Virus record (IMG/VR): IMGVR_UViG_3300025840_000076
Span: 1 to 40,443 of that record
Source of the DNA: a virus
DNA length: 40,443 nt
Direction: 5' to 3' (one strand)
Shown here: one piece after another, positions 15,617 through 23,356 of the stretch
Position numbering within the stretch: position 1 is the first letter of the stretch
How the letters are laid out: every line of letters begins with the position of its first letter
Notes under the pieces: model-generated
Told to the model about the DNA's origin: nothing
Seen by the model: the letters and a program-made list of their open reading frames with translations, nothing else
Database searches by the model: none
Translations under genes and position numbers: made by a program

Positions 15617-16172
15617 GGGCTACCTCAAGATCGAAGTCAGCCAGAGGGTTAGCCAGACGGCTCCCGTAGCGGTTCTTGATGTCCTGTAGCGACAGGCGTG
15701 ACGTGATGATCGTCGCCTTCTGCTTGTCGTAGCGCTTGCGGATGAGGCTTCCCAGTTCGTGGCTGGCAAACTCGGTCAGACGTTCTTCTCCTAACCCGTC
15801 AATGACCACCACGTCGAACACACCCTTGACATACTTGACCACGTGAGGGGACGAGTACATCTCAGGGAGCAGGCCATCGTTGTCGAATGAGTCCTTGATC
15901 ATCTCGATGTAGTCATCGGCCTCAACCCAGCGCCCCGACACTTTGTGGTTCTTGATGACCTTCGTCAGGGTGCGGGCGGCGATGAGCGACTTACCAGAAC
16001 CCGATGGCCCCTGTAGGAACAGGTTGGTGTCGGGGCCGATGTCGATGGCATCCCAGTCAGCCATGTTCTCACGGATACGTTTGGGGATGTGGAGATGGAA
16101 CAAGCGCTCCTCCGTCGAGCGGTTGCGCCACCACGCTTCGCTCTTCCATTCCAGAGGCGTTGAGTAATTCAC
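15606..16172 (-). CDS. DnaC/IstB-like AAA+ ATPase, putative helicase loader
   Basis: The 188-residue ATPase has Walker A in NLFLQGPSGSGKSLIAARTL and Walker B in FDVVVIDGLGEERLT, followed by ELGSLIRKRYDKQKATIITS (sensor 1 region) and an Arg-rich segment IKNRYGSRLANPL that fits sensor or Arg-finger positions. Members of the DnaC/DnaI/IstB group load the replicative helicase onto DNA. The gene precedes the DnaB-like helicase by one gene. It starts at a GTG (16170-16172) that overlaps the previous stop as GTGA, with AGGAAG upstream. Confidence 0.87.
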   Translation of the reverse strand: MNYSTPLEWKSEAWWRNRSTEERLFHLHIPKRIRENMADWDAIDIGPDTNLFLQGPSGSGKSLIAARTLTKVIKNHKVSGRWVEADDYIEMIKDSFDNDGLLPEMYSSPHVVKYVKGVFDVVVIDGLGEERLTEFASHELGSLIRKRYDKQKATIITSRLSLQDIKNRYGSRLANPLADFDLEVARGR

Positions 16173-16882
16173 CAGTCTTCCTGCCTTTTCTTGACGGTCT
16201 CTGATGCGACGGCTAACTGCACGGTGGGCTTACGGGAGGCGAGCATCTTAGGTGAACGCTTCTTCGTAGTCAAGACCTTGGGGAGCATCACCCTTCCGAG
16301 GTCTCGGTGGAGGGCATCCACGTCGTGCTCTTCACCAAGGTTCCACAAGATCAGCCCTTCCAGAGCGCTGAGACGGGTATAGAACTCTCTGGAATCGCCT
16401 CGCAGGATCTCTGCGACCACGGTGGGGTACCTGAATAGGGCCTCGTCACAGGTCAACAGAACAGCCTTACGGACCTCTCTGGAATCCTCAAAGAGGTCGT
16501 CGTTATTGGGCATACCATCCACCAGCCACTGCAATACGTTGTCGTTGGCACGCATCTCTACGCCCTCCACCAGCGTGGCCTGTACGTCATTGGTACAGAA
16601 CAGCGGGGCAGGATAAGCGGTCTGCCCCTCGGGGGACTGGAAGAACTTGTCGATAGTCGCCTTGATACTCTCTGCGGAGAAGCCCTGCTTCAGCCTGCGG
16701 GAGAACAGTATGTTGAGTCTGACTTTGTCGTCCTCGTCACACCTCTGGCTCATTCGCATGTCCTTGTGGTAGGCGAAGTAGTTCGTCAGTTCTCGTACGG
16801 GGCGGCTGACGTAACGGGGTGTCGAAACGCTCATTTCCCAATCTTTCTCGGGGACATCTGGGTCGGCTCCGAATGTAGGCAT
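16169..16882 (-). CDS. Hypothetical protein upstream of helicase loader (237 aa)
   Basis: The best start is ATG 16880-16882, directly after AAGGAGAGAG. A longer frame to 16951 runs through two stem-loops and is probably untranslated leader. The product starts MPTFGADPDVPEKDWEMSVS and continues with helical regions (VRELTNYFAYHKDMRMSQRC, LNILFSRRLKQGFSAESIKA). The C-terminus is basic (KKRSPKMLASRKPTVQLAV). No family is recognised. It is the first gene after a predicted promoter and precedes the helicase loader, so it may take part in replication initiation; that is inference from position. Confidence 0.75.
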   Translation of the reverse strand: MPTFGADPDVPEKDWEMSVSTPRYVSRPVRELTNYFAYHKDMRMSQRCDEDDKVRLNILFSRRLKQGFSAESIKATIDKFFQSPEGQTAYPAPLFCTNDVQATLVEGVEMRANDNVLQWLVDGMPNNDDLFEDSREVRKAVLLTCDEALFRYPTVVAEILRGDSREFYTRLSALEGLILWNLGEEHDVDALHRDLGRVMLPKVLTTKKRSPKMLASRKPTVQLAVASETVKKRQEDW

Positions 16883-16893
16883 CTCTCTCCTTA

Positions 16894-16929
16894 GACGAGA
16901 CAAGCGGCCCCCGAAGAGGCCGCTCGTCC
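16894..16929 (-). promoter_or_regulatory. Stem-loop in the 5' leader of the 16169-16882 gene
   Basis: A perfect 7-bp stem (AGCGGCC at 16903-16909 pairing with GGCCGCT at 16918-16924) has an eight-base loop, and GACGAG and CTCGTC segments outside it can extend the structure. A second weaker hairpin (CACC/GGTG arms, roughly 16944-16956) precedes it in transcription order. No T-run follows, so it is not a standard terminator. It lies between a predicted promoter and a strong ribosome binding site, and could be an attenuator, a processing site or a protein-binding leader. Confidence 0.5.
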
Positions 16930-16964
16930 CATACCTGAGGAGACACCCCAAGAGGTGCCCCCGC

Positions 16965-16994
16965 AGGGTATCACCGGTACTAGCGGTCTGTCAA
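16965..16994 (-). promoter_or_regulatory. Predicted promoter for the replication genes
   Basis: Reading the minus strand, TTGACA (16989-16994) is followed after 18 bases by TACCCT (16965-16970), preceded by TGA so that it has an extended -10-like TGn. It straddles the stop codon of the upstream gene. The layout matches the two other promoter candidates at 17843-17872 and 25440-25470. The -10 hexamer is imperfect, so this is the weakest of the three. Confidence 0.45.
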
Positions 16995-17812
16995 CGACCC
17001 TCGATAACTCGGGTCACCCAGATACGAGCCTCGTGCAACTTGAGACGAGCCATGGCAGTATCGGGGGTCTCAGGGGCGTGGTCGAAGAAGGACGCAATGA
17101 CGGAATCCAACCCAGCCAAAAGACCCGACTCAATGACCGAATCCAACTCAGCAGAAGGCTCCTTGGGGGGTGCCGGTTCTTCTGCGACGGGAAGCACCGC
17201 AGGTGCCTCTTCCGTAGCAGGAGCATCGTCCTCAGGGAACAGTTCCGCAATGATGCCAGCCTTCGTCTTGGCCTCGCACCCCATGCGCTCCCCGTACCTC
17301 TTCACGACGTAAGCCGTGGCGGTCTCCAACTCCTCACGGGTGTAGGAGTAATCGTCTTCCTCTTCCTCAACCACAGGGGCAGGAATCTCGACCTCGGGAA
17401 TGTTCTCAGAGACACTGATGGGGGCAAGACCGTTGCTCAACTCAAGCACCTTGGCATCGGGTTCGGTGTCGAACACGAAGTTGATGAGATCCTCCTCCTC
17501 GTCGTTCCAGAGGAATAGGACGTTGCCATCGAGGGCCTTCATCAGGCTGGCGTTGGGATTGCGGACTTTCTGAACGATGCCGTGGTCGGCCTCACGGAAG
17601 TCGCTGTGGACCTTCTGCTCATCGGTGTAGAACAGCACGAAGTCGATGTTGTGGTCGAGAATGTAGTCGTACACGGCTCCGAGGGACTCGGGCACGGGGG
17701 AACCGGACCACGCAACAGCAATGGTGTCGCCGTCGGTCAGGGCATCTCGGAGCGCCTCCGTTACTGCCTCTTCTGAACACGGGCCGGTGCCCATGATGAT
17801 GTGGGTAGCCAT
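16991..17812 (-). CDS. Hypothetical protein, first gene of the replication region (273 aa)
   Basis: The N-terminal part (MATHIIMGTGPCSEEAVTEA, DGDTIAVAWSGSPVPESLGA, HNIDFVLFYTDEQKVH) has alternating strands and helices of a Rossmann-like alpha/beta domain. It is followed by an acidic, Pro-rich linker (VVEEEEDDYSYTREELETAT; PVAEEPAPPKEPSAE) and C-terminal helices (MARLKLHEARIWVTRVIEGR). No catalytic motif is identifiable. A predicted promoter with a palindrome lies just upstream and a GGAG site precedes the ATG. It may be an early host-interaction or regulatory protein, but no family is recognised. Confidence 0.8.
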   Translation of the reverse strand: MATHIIMGTGPCSEEAVTEALRDALTDGDTIAVAWSGSPVPESLGAVYDYILDHNIDFVLFYTDEQKVHSDFREADHGIVQKVRNPNASLMKALDGNVLFLWNDEEEDLINFVFDTEPDAKVLELSNGLAPISVSENIPEVEIPAPVVEEEEDDYSYTREELETATAYVVKRYGERMGCEAKTKAGIIAELFPEDDAPATEEAPAVLPVAEEPAPPKEPSAELDSVIESGLLAGLDSVIASFFDHAPETPDTAMARLKLHEARIWVTRVIEGR

Positions 17813-17842
17813 CTTCTCTCCTCTGGCTCGTTGGGAGGAGGA

Positions 17843-17872
17843 ACTGTACCAGCCTAGTTACTAGGGCGTCAA
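17843..17872 (-). promoter_or_regulatory. Predicted promoter with palindromic operator candidate
   Basis: On the minus strand, TTGACG (17867-17872) is followed after 18 bases by TACAGT (17843-17848), with TGG immediately before the -10 hexamer. The spacer contains a perfect dyad, CCTAGT-A-ACTAGG (17853-17865), sitting where a repressor would block RNA polymerase. The stop codon of the tail gene lies inside the dyad. The element lies between the baseplate genes and the replication genes, which is where a change of transcript would be expected. The layout matches the lysis promoter at 25440-25470. Confidence 0.6.
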
Positions 17873-19801
17873 GTACGTGTCGATGGCATCCATGCCGGGG
17901 ATGGCATCGAAGGCCGTGAAGTCGTAGTACTCCGACACCGTGACCGGCAGAGACTGCCTGAAGTACGAATCCAGCAGGGAGCGAGTACGGCGATAGTCCT
18001 CAGAGTAGACCGAGATTGACTCGTAGGCGTTGCCGTTATTGCTACCTTCGCTGGACCAGCGGTAATCGCTGGTGCTATTACCGGCAGGGTCGAGAATCCA
18101 GCCACCACGTGTGAACGATCCGTCGAAGTACTCTCCCAGACGATTCCTCTCAGCCAGCAGGTACTTCAACTGATACGCCGATATGGCGCTCATATCGACA
18201 AGGAATTCGATAAAAGCAATTGTCCATTCCCCGTCGAGATTACTGGCGGCTATTGCCTCAGCGGCAGGCGAGTCTCCAGCGCGAGTAACTCCGTCAGACC
18301 ATCCAACGATGTTCCCAGACTCATCGACAAGGCGAACCCACTTCAAACCGCTCGTACCAATGGTGCTGTGTACTGAGAAGGCCACGCTGTCGGCCTCTTT
18401 CACCGGAATCGGGCAATCAATGTGGAACATGACGTGAGTCACACCAACGGATGCCCCGGAACTATTAGGAGTGTAATCAGCACCCACAACGCCATAGGTC
18501 GTGTAGGCGCTGTAGTTGGTGGCAGCAAAGTCGTTGCCATGTACAGCGAAGGCAGTAGACCCCCCGTCGTCATACGCAACGATGTAATCCCCAACCCCAA
18601 CTGGGATGCCCTCAAATGTCGTGGCCGAAGCAGCGGTCCAGTACATCCCCGGAACGTAAGACTCATCACTGCCCTTGGACGGGTACGTGGCGGAGTTCCC
18701 AGCAACGTACGTCGTGGGATCATATGACCCTCGGTTATAGCGGGGCCGTACGGCCTCGACCTCATGAGCGGGGCGGTGCGTCACCAACCCCGTAGCATCC
18801 AGCGGATCGGTGATGTAGTTGACCCGTTGAGCGTAGAACTTGATCTCGCGGTTCAGTTGGTCAACCTCGATCTCGGAACCAGAGAAAGCACGCCCATAGT
18901 TGGCAACGCCGTCTACGGTGCCCTTACCACGCCGTAGGTAACCGATATCATCGAGTATGGCCCGAAGCCGCTCAGTGTTGATGATGTTGGATGAAAAGCC
19001 CAAACCGACAGTGTTTGCCACGGCATCAAGCGTTTCGCTGTTGGCCTCTGCCGGGTCCTTAGAGATCATCAGGTAGTCAATAATGGTGCGAACCCGATCC
19101 ATCTCAAATCCGAATATGGCTAAGAAACGGTATAGGGGGCCAACCTTGTTGCCCACCGGTAGCCCACCAAGTTCGGTGATGGCGAACTCCGATGTGGGAT
19201 CGATGTAGTCACCAATACGGGTGTCTGCTTCTCGGTAGTACTGCGGAACCCTACGCCACAGAAGAGCAGTAGATCCGTAGTTGTAAGGCACTAGTACTTC
19301 GACCGAGGCAACAGGCTCGTAGTACGGATCAGCCGTTGTCGATTCGTATTTGATGAACAACGTGTAATAAGCCCAGCGCCCACCTTCCAAGCCGGTGTGC
19401 TCGTAAGCAAAGTCCGTGGACGATTCGGCAAGAACATCTCCAGAAGAAACAGTTGCGGGGGGTCCAGCGGAAGAGTAGACCAGAATCACGCTAGTAGCGA
19501 TGGGAATAGAACCCAGTTCTTCACTAGGCAGGTTTGCTCCCCAATCCACGCTGACCACGCCGTAAGCAACAGCCGTGGCCTCAAGGAAACTCTCAACAAA
19601 CTCGTTAGGGGGAATCTGATAGTTGTCAGAGCGGAGAGCCGTGTCAATGTCTCTGGAACCTGCGTCGTCGTCGACAACCCATGTACCAGCAGAGGCCGCA
19701 TTGCCAGCGGACGCCGCCGTGTTGAAGACATCGATGTCATAGCGTGCGTAAGAACCCCGGTCAATACCGGTCTTGCGAAGAGTAAACGATACCCGTGCCA
19801 T
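17861..19801 (-). CDS. Tail protein I-like baseplate protein with C-terminal binding-type domain
   Basis: The 646-residue protein has three parts. The N-terminal section is beta-rich (about residues 1-195). A middle section, LLWRRVPQYYREAD through LYRFLAIFGFEMDRVRTIID and YLRRGKGTVDGVANYGRAFS (about 195-310), matches the P2 gpI-type tail protein that links the baseplate wedge to fibres. The C-terminal half (about 400-600) is beta-rich with Gly/Ser/Tyr and could be a carbohydrate-binding-like sandwich. The gene follows the J-like gene by a stop/start overlap, as I follows J in P2. It is much longer than P2 gpI, so it probably carries a fibre or sugar-binding part itself. Confidence 0.75.
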   Translation of the reverse strand: MARVSFTLRKTGIDRGSYARYDIDVFNTAASAGNAASAGTWVVDDDAGSRDIDTALRSDNYQIPPNEFVESFLEATAVAYGVVSVDWGANLPSEELGSIPIATSVILVYSSAGPPATVSSGDVLAESSTDFAYEHTGLEGGRWAYYTLFIKYESTTADPYYEPVASVEVLVPYNYGSTALLWRRVPQYYREADTRIGDYIDPTSEFAITELGGLPVGNKVGPLYRFLAIFGFEMDRVRTIIDYLMISKDPAEANSETLDAVANTVGLGFSSNIINTERLRAILDDIGYLRRGKGTVDGVANYGRAFSGSEIEVDQLNREIKFYAQRVNYITDPLDATGLVTHRPAHEVEAVRPRYNRGSYDPTTYVAGNSATYPSKGSDESYVPGMYWTAASATTFEGIPVGVGDYIVAYDDGGSTAFAVHGNDFAATNYSAYTTYGVVGADYTPNSSGASVGVTHVMFHIDCPIPVKEADSVAFSVHSTIGTSGLKWVRLVDESGNIVGWSDGVTRAGDSPAAEAIAASNLDGEWTIAFIEFLVDMSAISAYQLKYLLAERNRLGEYFDGSFTRGGWILDPAGNSTSDYRWSSEGSNNGNAYESISVYSEDYRRTRSLLDSYFRQSLPVTVSEYYDFTAFDAIPGMDAIDTYLTP

Positions 19802-21279
19802 CAGGTACTGGTGATCCCGCCAGCGACGGTAACGACCACCGTTCCTTTCTTAGGAAGACTTAGCGGGTCAACAGTGATGGAGGTTTCCACCGCAGAGCCA
19901 TCATTATCAAAGAGGCTGATAACGGCGTAATCCACACCGAACACGTTCTGGATAGAGCGATAGAACTGGCCCAGCGACATCGTTTGACCAAACGACACAG
20001 CATCGAAGCCGAAGAGCGCATCAATGGCATCTTCGATATCTCGCTTGGCGTACAGCGCTACCACGTTGTCAGACAAATACGCAGTGACGGTGAGATTGAT
20101 GGGGGTCCACGTAATGCTGGTGGCGCTGACCACGTCAACCCCAAGAAGTGCGCGAGGCTGAATCAGTGAGACAACAGCCGACTGCGTGTCGGCACTGACG
20201 GTCTGAGAAGTGTCACCCGTCGTCAGGTAGTCGCCTGCCCTGTTCACCTGTGGATACACCGTCACGCTGGCGTTACCGGCAGAAGCGCCACCAGCGGGAT
20301 TGGGAGTGTACTCAACAGCGGCCTTCGATATGCCGTCGATACCAAGAGCGAGGTTGATAAAGTCGTTAGCGGTAACTGCGCGGTTCTGGGCCGAGGTCAG
20401 AGATGGGATGGAGTTTTTGAGAGAAGTAATCGGCTCCTCGTCGACACCGCCAGTAAATGCGGAAGAGGAAGCGATAACCAGACTGGCGGGGGTTGAATCT
20501 CGGAAAGCCGTAACACTATTGGCAGGCAGGTTTCCGGCAACCCCACTGGAGTAAGCGTAAATAGCCGTGATGACGGCCCCGGTTGGGGGAATGAACCCGC
20601 GAACCTCGGTACCAAAGACAATCTCGGTAGCACCCGTAGCCGTGGTGCGGACTGAGAACACCCGATCTCCCGCAACTGCATTAGAAAGGCGATCCACTCG
20701 CCGGTAGGCGGTCGGGGTGATCCCGTCCTCATACACGGTGATAACCAACGAACTGCGGACCACGTTGGCGTTGCTCAGGGTGTACCTCTGAGAACTCCTA
20801 CCAGAGGAGGAGTTAGTGAGCGTCTCCGCAGGGGAGTTCACGATGAAACCCTCTGCGAGGTTGACTACAGCAGTAGCACCAGCGGCGATAGTCGCCCCGT
20901 CAAGGCTGTATGCCTGATAGGTGGCGTTATCACTACGGGCGATAAAGCGAGTGTATTTAGGAAGCGTGATATCAGTAGCACCGTTGTTAGTCAGCGATAC
21001 CGTTCCCTGAGCGCTCGTACGGCCATTAGGAACGTAATCAAACAGGTTTGCAAAGGCCAGTACAGACTCACGCTGAGTAGCAGTAGGAAGTACAGATTCT
21101 CCAGCAGCGCGGTCCACGTAGTAGTGGAGAACGTCCCCCATGCTTGCCCAGAGATCAACAAGAACCATTCCAAAGTCTGAGGGATTGCGGTCAGTCCACT
21201 CGGGGGCGATACGGGCAGCGCGGGCTAACAAATCAGCCTTGATGGTGCTGTAATCGCGGCTGGAGTAATCAAATGCCAT
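19801..21279 (-). CDS. Baseplate J-like wedge protein (T4 gp6 / P2 gpJ family)
   Basis: The 492-residue protein starts MAFDYSSRDYSTIKADLLAR and then has the typical GMVLVDLWASMGDVLHYYVD helix and AFANLFDYVPNGRTSAQGTV segment. The core includes GDRVFSVRTTATGATEIVFG and a long AVTANDFINLALGIDGISKA stretch, all hallmarks of Baseplate_J. The C-terminus has KRDIEDAIDALFGFDAVSFG. It forms the wedge ring with the gp25-like protein encoded just before it. Start and stop overlap the neighbours, in the order gp25, J, I. Confidence 0.93.
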   Translation of the reverse strand: MAFDYSSRDYSTIKADLLARAARIAPEWTDRNPSDFGMVLVDLWASMGDVLHYYVDRAAGESVLPTATQRESVLAFANLFDYVPNGRTSAQGTVSLTNNGATDITLPKYTRFIARSDNATYQAYSLDGATIAAGATAVVNLAEGFIVNSPAETLTNSSSGRSSQRYTLSNANVVRSSLVITVYEDGITPTAYRRVDRLSNAVAGDRVFSVRTTATGATEIVFGTEVRGFIPPTGAVITAIYAYSSGVAGNLPANSVTAFRDSTPASLVIASSSAFTGGVDEEPITSLKNSIPSLTSAQNRAVTANDFINLALGIDGISKAAVEYTPNPAGGASAGNASVTVYPQVNRAGDYLTTGDTSQTVSADTQSAVVSLIQPRALLGVDVVSATSITWTPINLTVTAYLSDNVVALYAKRDIEDAIDALFGFDAVSFGQTMSLGQFYRSIQNVFGVDYAVISLFDNDGSAVETSITVDPLSLPKKGTVVVTVAGGITST

Positions 21280-21665
21280 TAGAGCGGACTCTCTTCCGTC
21301 AAGGTGTTAGTAATGGTAAAAGAAAACGTCTGTGCTGGGCTTAGTGGCAACGAATAGTAAACGTAGATGTCCGCAGTGCTTTCGTCTATTTGATTCTGCT
21401 TGATACGGATGTCGTGGATGGTAACTCCAGACACACGATCGCGCAGTTCCATCATAGCATCCATCTTGAAGTCGGCTTCTACCAATTCGTCTATTGGTTC
21501 AAACAGGAGCGAATAAAGACCAGCACCATAGTTAGGTAGACCAAACCGCTCTGAGGGGGCGGTGGTCAGCACATCAATGATCTTTTGCCGAGCAACAGTG
21601 TCGGGGTCAGTGGTCGCAGCCACGCGCCCGCCCGTAAACCTAAATGGTACGGCTATGTTCTTCAT
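21279..21665 (-). CDS. gp25-like baseplate wedge protein
   Basis: The 128-residue protein has the GPW/gp25 layout: DPDTVARQKIIDVLTTAPSE, then RFGLPNYGAGLYSLLFEP with the conserved Arg-x-x-x-Pro-x-Tyr-Gly segment, and a helix EADFKMDAMMELRDRVSGVT. The C-terminal strands (IRIKQNQIDESTADIYVYYS) complete the fold. It would interact with the sheath and the J-like wedge. In this phage it follows the lysis block and leads the second group of baseplate genes. Confidence 0.9.
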   Translation of the reverse strand: MKNIAVPFRFTGGRVAATTDPDTVARQKIIDVLTTAPSERFGLPNYGAGLYSLLFEPIDELVEADFKMDAMMELRDRVSGVTIHDIRIKQNQIDESTADIYVYYSLPLSPAQTFSFTITNTLTEESPL

Positions 21666-21673
21666 CTGTTACC

Positions 21674-22645
21674 TCAGCCAAACATAGCGGCGAAGGTCTT
21701 GGGGCCGACTACGCCGTCAACCGTAAGACCATTAGCCTTCTGCCACTCCTTGACACGACGCTCGGTGGCGGGGCCGAACCAACCGTCCGGCGTAGCGCCG
21801 ACCTTGGACTGGACCTGCTTGACGTGCTCACCACGGCTACCCCTCTGCATGTTGCCGGGGAACTCAGCCTTAGTACCGATCTTGGTGGACGCAACCGGCT
21901 CGGGGGCAGGCTCAGCGGGCTTACAAGTGCAGTTCTTAGCGTGCTTATCAGAGCCGGGACCCCAGATGCCATCGACATGGAGGTCGTGCTCAGCCTGATA
22001 CGCCTTGACAGCGGCCTCGGTCTTGCGACCGTAATCACCGTCCACGGGATCAGCACCGACAAGTTCCTGCACCTTCTTGACAGCCGCACCCTTAGACCCG
22101 ACCTGAAGCCATGGCTTCTTTCCGGGGGGAGCGGAGGGGGTCTTCTTAGCGGGAGCCGGAGCAACGGCCTTAGGCGGTTCACCCAGAAGACGCTTCATCG
22201 TGTCGATGTAGTACTGAGGGTCGTCTGCCTTGTCATTGCTGACCTCGACATGGACCCAGTCTCCTCCGGGCGCACCGGAGAAGGCAGGCTTGCTGTACAC
22301 CTGCCAGTCAGCCCGGTCACACTTCCAACCACGACCGTGGGGCGCAGGGTAGTAATCGAAGATCGCCTCAACGAAGAGAGCGTCCGCATTAGCGGCAAGG
22401 AAGTCCATCATCTTACAGGCGGCTTCATAGTTGCCGGGGCCACGATACGGTGCGCCTCGCCAACTAAGGTCCCCCGCCCTGCCCGTCGCATGAACGGAGT
22501 AAGACGACTTCCCCCTCTTCTTACGTACGCCGAAGGTCCCGTTATTCCACAGGCCAAAGTGGGCTTCTAAGAGATCGATAAAGGTCTCAAAGCCCGCTCG
22601 CTTGCCTCCGGCAATAACGTCAAATCCGGTGTACGGACGGCCCAT
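21674..22645 (-). CDS. Endolysin: M15-type peptidase with two peptidoglycan-binding repeats
   Basis: The 323-residue protein has an N-terminal M15-like zinc peptidase. SYSVHATGRAGDLSWRG supplies the His-x6-Asp ligands and GGDWVHVEVS the final His, so it probably cuts peptide bridges of peptidoglycan. A Pro/Ala-rich linker (about residues 173-195) leads to two PG_binding_1 repeats: VGSKGAAVKKVQELVGADPV with AAVKAYQAEHDLHVDGIWG, and RGSRGEHVKQVQSKVGATPD with RRVKEWQKANGLTVDGVVG. There is no signal peptide, so release depends on the holin gene two bases upstream. Confidence 0.88.
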   Translation of the reverse strand: MGRPYTGFDVIAGGKRAGFETFIDLLEAHFGLWNNGTFGVRKKRGKSSYSVHATGRAGDLSWRGAPYRGPGNYEAACKMMDFLAANADALFVEAIFDYYPAPHGRGWKCDRADWQVYSKPAFSGAPGGDWVHVEVSNDKADDPQYYIDTMKRLLGEPPKAVAPAPAKKTPSAPPGKKPWLQVGSKGAAVKKVQELVGADPVDGDYGRKTEAAVKAYQAEHDLHVDGIWGPGSDKHAKNCTCKPAEPAPEPVASTKIGTKAEFPGNMQRGSRGEHVKQVQSKVGATPDGWFGPATERRVKEWQKANGLTVDGVVGPKTFAAMFG

Positions 22646-22647
22646 GA

Positions 22648-22869
22648 TCAGCCCAGACGGACAGCCGAAGCCGACTTGTCGCCAACCTTGCTGGCGGCGA
22701 ACGACTTCACAAACGAGAGGACACCGGCAGCGACAGCGGCCTTGACAGCGTCAGCAATGTTCACCGACAGGATGTCCAGCGCATCGGTGCCCACGAGGGC
22801 AACGAACGTCTGAGCAACGGTCGAAACCGCACGCTCGGCAGCATCCTTGAGGAACTTGGGATCAAACAT
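22648..22869 (-). CDS. Holin, phage r1t type
   Basis: The 73-residue protein matches the r1t holin layout: FLKDAAERAVSTVAQTFVAL (first helix), then AADAVKAAV-type middle (NIADAVKAAVAAGVLSFVKS, second helix) and a Lys/Ser-rich end with GDKSASAVRLG. It would form membrane lesions that release the endolysin. GGAGG lies seven bases before the ATG, and a hairpin at 22887-22907 just upstream could modulate translation. The endolysin gene starts immediately after it, as usual in actinophage lysis cassettes. Confidence 0.88.
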   Translation of the reverse strand: MFDPKFLKDAAERAVSTVAQTFVALVGTDALDILSVNIADAVKAAVAAGVLSFVKSFAASKVGDKSASAVRLG

Positions 22870-22886
22870 ATGAATACCTCCGATAG

Positions 22887-22907
22887 GGGTTATTACGGGT
22901 ATAACCC
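22887..22907 (-). promoter_or_regulatory. Hairpin upstream of the holin ribosome binding site
   Basis: A perfect 7-bp inverted repeat (GGGTTAT / ATAACCC, seven-base loop) lies in the only untranslated gap of the lysis block, a few bases upstream of the holin GGAGG. It has no T-run in the transcribed direction, so it is more likely a translational or RNA-stability element than a terminator. This could tune the timing of lysis. Confidence 0.4.
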
Positions 22908-22926
22908 TAGCACAGATAGGTGGGGG

Positions 22927-23187
22927 TTACTGGGTTTCCTTCTTGATGCGAGCACCAAGAAAAGCCTCGTCAATCTCCTCTTTCGTAAGGGTTCCGTCCA
23001 TACTGGCACGGGCCAGTCTCTCAGCAACCTGAGCAACGGCCACGAACCCAGCCAGAAGAGCGGCCTTGTGCATAGCGATGTCGCCAATAATGGCGGCACC
23101 AGAAATAATGCTCAGGGCAGACGCGGTGAACGTGGCGAACATACGGATAGCCACGTCCTTGATCATGCTTGCGGTCTTTTTAGTCAT
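22927..23187 (-). CDS. Small membrane protein of the lysis block (86 aa)
   Basis: The protein starts MTKKTASMIKDVAIRMFATF if the ATG at 23185-23187 is used (AAGG nine bases upstream); two further ATGs lie three and two codons earlier. It has two hydrophobic stretches, AIRMFATFTASALSIISGAA and AALLAGFVAVAQVAERLARA, then a charged C-terminus with DGTLTKEEIDEAFLG that resembles a phage EF-hand-like tail. It is encoded just before the r1t holin, so it may be a second holin, antiholin or holin-associated protein. The family is not certain. Confidence 0.65.
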   Translation of the reverse strand: MTKKTASMIKDVAIRMFATFTASALSIISGAAIIGDIAMHKAALLAGFVAVAQVAERLARASMDGTLTKEEIDEAFLGARIKKETQ

Positions 23188-23356
23188 CTCCATCATCCTT
23201 CATGAGTATAAACCCTGCGAGGTGGGCGACGAGGGAGATAACGCTAATCCAAAGGGCATATTTCAGAACGTCCCCGGACAGGGTGATTAGCACTAAACCG
23301 GTTCCCGAGACGGTCCAGATCAGGGCGTGGCCCTCTCTAAATAAACGCTTGAACAT
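23180..23356 (-). CDS. Very small two-helix membrane protein (58 aa), possible holin partner
   Basis: An ATG at 23354-23356 overlaps the stop of the Thr-rich gene as TGATG and opens a 58-codon frame ending in TAA at 23180-23182. The product MFKRLFREGHALIWTVSGTG continues LVLITLSGDVLKYALWISVI, then SLVAHLAGFILMKDDGDD. It has two predicted membrane helices and an acidic tail. It overlaps the next membrane protein gene by several bases. Size, topology and place suggest a holin-like protein or spanin-like accessory; no sequence family is recognised. Confidence 0.6.
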   Translation of the reverse strand: MFKRLFREGHALIWTVSGTGLVLITLSGDVLKYALWISVISLVAHLAGFILMKDDGDD

